64,000 nucleotides of DNA, from assembly GCA_029858255.1 (NCBI GenBank), contig JAOUFJ010000012.1, forward strand, positions 1-64,000, in the 5' to 3' direction. The position numbers were made by a program, and so were the translations under genes. Positions 62,801 to 64,000 of this stretch are shown here, in pieces; position 1 is the stretch's first letter, and the number at the start of each line of letters is the position of its first letter. The notes below the pieces were generated by a model. It worked only from the letters and a program-made list of their open reading frames with translations. It had not been told where the DNA came from and made no database searches. The DNA comes from a candidate division WOR-3 bacterium. GTDB taxonomy: Bacteria > Hydrothermota > Tepidihabitantia > SM23-42.

Positions 62801-63515
62801 TGTTAGGTCCGTCGAGTAGCTCACCAGCCGGCAGGATCGTATCATCTCCTTCAGTTATTTCTTCCGCGGTGAAATAGTTTTCAGCGTTCTTTAGATCGAC
62901 CGTTTTCACCGGGAAGAATTGCTTGATGATTTCTTCGTTAGTTTCAAAACCGAGACTGCGCAGGAACATGGTTCCCACGAGCTTCTTGCGCCGGTCAAGG
63001 ATTGCATATAGCGTGCTTGCATGGTCAACGAGAAATTCAACCCATTGACCGCGATATGGTATGACCATGGCTGAAAAGGCGTTGTTACCCTCACTGAAAT
63101 ATACCCCAGGTGAGCGGTGGATCTGATTCACCACGACCCTCTCAACACCGTTGATCACAAATGTGCCACGTTCGGTCATCAGTGGAAGGTCGCAAAGATA
63201 GATTTCCTGTTCAGGCATACCGCGAAGTTCGCCATCATCTTCTTTGCTGACCAATCTGAAGCTTACTTTCAGTGGCAGGCCGTAAGTCGCCCCTTTGTCA
63301 ATTGCCTCGTTTGCTGAATATTTTTCCGCACCGGAACGATGCGAAATATACTGCAGTTGATAACGGTTGTGAATGTCTGACACCGGAAATTCAACGGCGA
63401 AAATATCCTTAATCGTTTTTGTCATGAATTGTTCATAAGATTCATGTTGAACTTCCAGCAAATGAGGCATTGTGAAGCTCGACTTGCGTTTAGAAAAATC
63501 AACAATGTTCATCAT
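59847..63515 (-). CDS. rpoB: DNA-directed RNA polymerase subunit beta
   Basis: 1222 residues. The Rif region [22 protein letters not shown] is present (key residues: QFMEQTNPL and HKRR), followed by [14 protein letters not shown], and the C-terminal [20 protein letters not shown]. It forms the polymerase core with beta'. Two adjacent ATGs (63515 and 63512) could start it; GGGGA lies upstream. It follows rplL by 68 bp without an obvious terminator. Confidence 0.98.
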   Translation of the reverse strand: [1222 protein letters not shown]

Positions 63516-63583
63516 AGTTTTATACTTTTCCCCTATAATGGTGGCAAAAAATAGGTACTTGCACAGTATCGCGAAAGGTCAAT

Positions 63584-63976
63584 TTATTTCAACTCGATAG
63601 CCGCACCAACCTCCTCGAGTTTACTTTTCATATTTTGCGCCTCTTCTTTTGTCGCACCTTCTTTTACGACCTTGGGAAGGTTATCGATCATATCCTTTGC
63701 CTCTTTTAGCCCAAGGCCGGTGAGTTCACGTAGAACTTTCAGAACCTGGATCTTCTTCTCTCCACAGGATGTCATGTTCACCGAGAACTCTGATTTCTCT
63801 TCGGCTGCAGGTTTATCTGACTCCGCCGCCGGCTGTGCCGCCATCTGTATAGGAGCAGCAGCTGTCACACCGAATTTATCCTGCAACGCTTTAACGAGCT
63901 CTGATAGTTCGAGTACTGATAAATTGCCAATTTCCTCGACCAAGGCATCAACACCCTTTTTTGCTTTCGCCGTCAT
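63584..63976 (-). CDS. rplL: 50S ribosomal protein L7/L12
   Basis: 130 residues: the N-terminal dimerisation helix region (LSVLELSELVKALQDKFGV), an Ala/Pro hinge and the conserved C-terminal domain KIQVLKVLRELTGLGLKEAK and NMKSKLEEVGAAIELK. It forms the L7/L12 stalk that recruits elongation factors. AAGGAGG lies 4 nt before the ATG. The remaining 24 bases to the window end may hold the last codons of rplJ, too few to call. Confidence 0.97.
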   Translation of the reverse strand: MTAKAKKGVDALVEEIGNLSVLELSELVKALQDKFGVTAAAPIQMAAQPAAESDKPAAEEKSEFSVNMTSCGEKKIQVLKVLRELTGLGLKEAKDMIDNLPKVVKEGATKEEAQNMKSKLEEVGAAIELK

Positions 63977-64000
63977 TTTACCTCCTTATCTTTTAGCGCT

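Overview
The window looks like the chromosome of a Gram-negative bacterium from an uncultured FCB-type candidate phylum (a WOR-3/Stahlbacteria-like lineage is my best guess). This is inferred from several secreted proteins with Por/type IX-style C-terminal sorting domains next to a PorV/PorQ-like outer-membrane protein, a TAXI-type TRAP transporter, compact operons with 1-20 bp overlaps, frequent GTG/TTG starts and an rplL-rpoB-rpoC block. No rRNA, tRNA, CRISPR array, prophage or autonomous transposase was seen.

Layout. 1-420 (-): start of a GlcD-type FAD oxidase. 677-5245 (-): NtrC-type regulator, membrane histidine kinase, beta-barrel-like protein and periplasmic OB-fold-like protein. 5435-9119 (+): secreted propeller-type proteins, one split by a nonsense codon. 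9178-19361 (+): a mixed run including an M1 aminopeptidase, a thioesterase, an O-methyltransferase, a secreted nitroreductase and many unknowns. 19610-24146: PaaX-like regulator, degenerate phosphoesterase-CBM9 protein and S9 peptidase. 24342-27476: TAXI-TRAP uptake system. 27601-33267: small redox and methyltransferase genes. 33298-38330: small membrane protein, Maf, BaiN-type flavoprotein, ferredoxin-like protein, HAD, MscL. 38469-38656: methyltransferase remnant. 38688-42881: alkylation-repair protein with glgB and malQ. 42999-44837: secreted beta-helix protein. 44904-52862 (-): a 2-hydroxyacid module with two LarA-type racemases, two malate/lactate-dehydrogenase-type proteins, a GlcH-like lipoyl carrier (gcvH) and a fused GlcD-GlcF oxidase. 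53045-55787 (+): NHL protein, PorV-like protein, lipid-kinase-like protein. 55832-63976 (-): rpoC, rpoB, rplL.

How it works together. The 44904-52862 block could racemise 2-hydroxyacids, oxidise them with NAD, and pass electrons to the membrane through the flavin/Fe-S oxidase. The second dehydrogenase has lost an active-site Asn that is nearly universal in the family. The surface-protein genes imply type IX-like export to the cell surface.

Two genome-wide habits show in the non-coding DNA. Fifteen of sixteen promoter-like sites I could place have exactly 16 bp between a TTGACA-like and a TATAAT-like hexamer. In five of them the start codon lies only 5-8 nt after the -10 box, so those mRNAs should be leaderless. 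A 127-129 bp palindromic element with 26-bp inverted arms occurs twice, in opposite orientation, and is the only clear mobile-type repeat.
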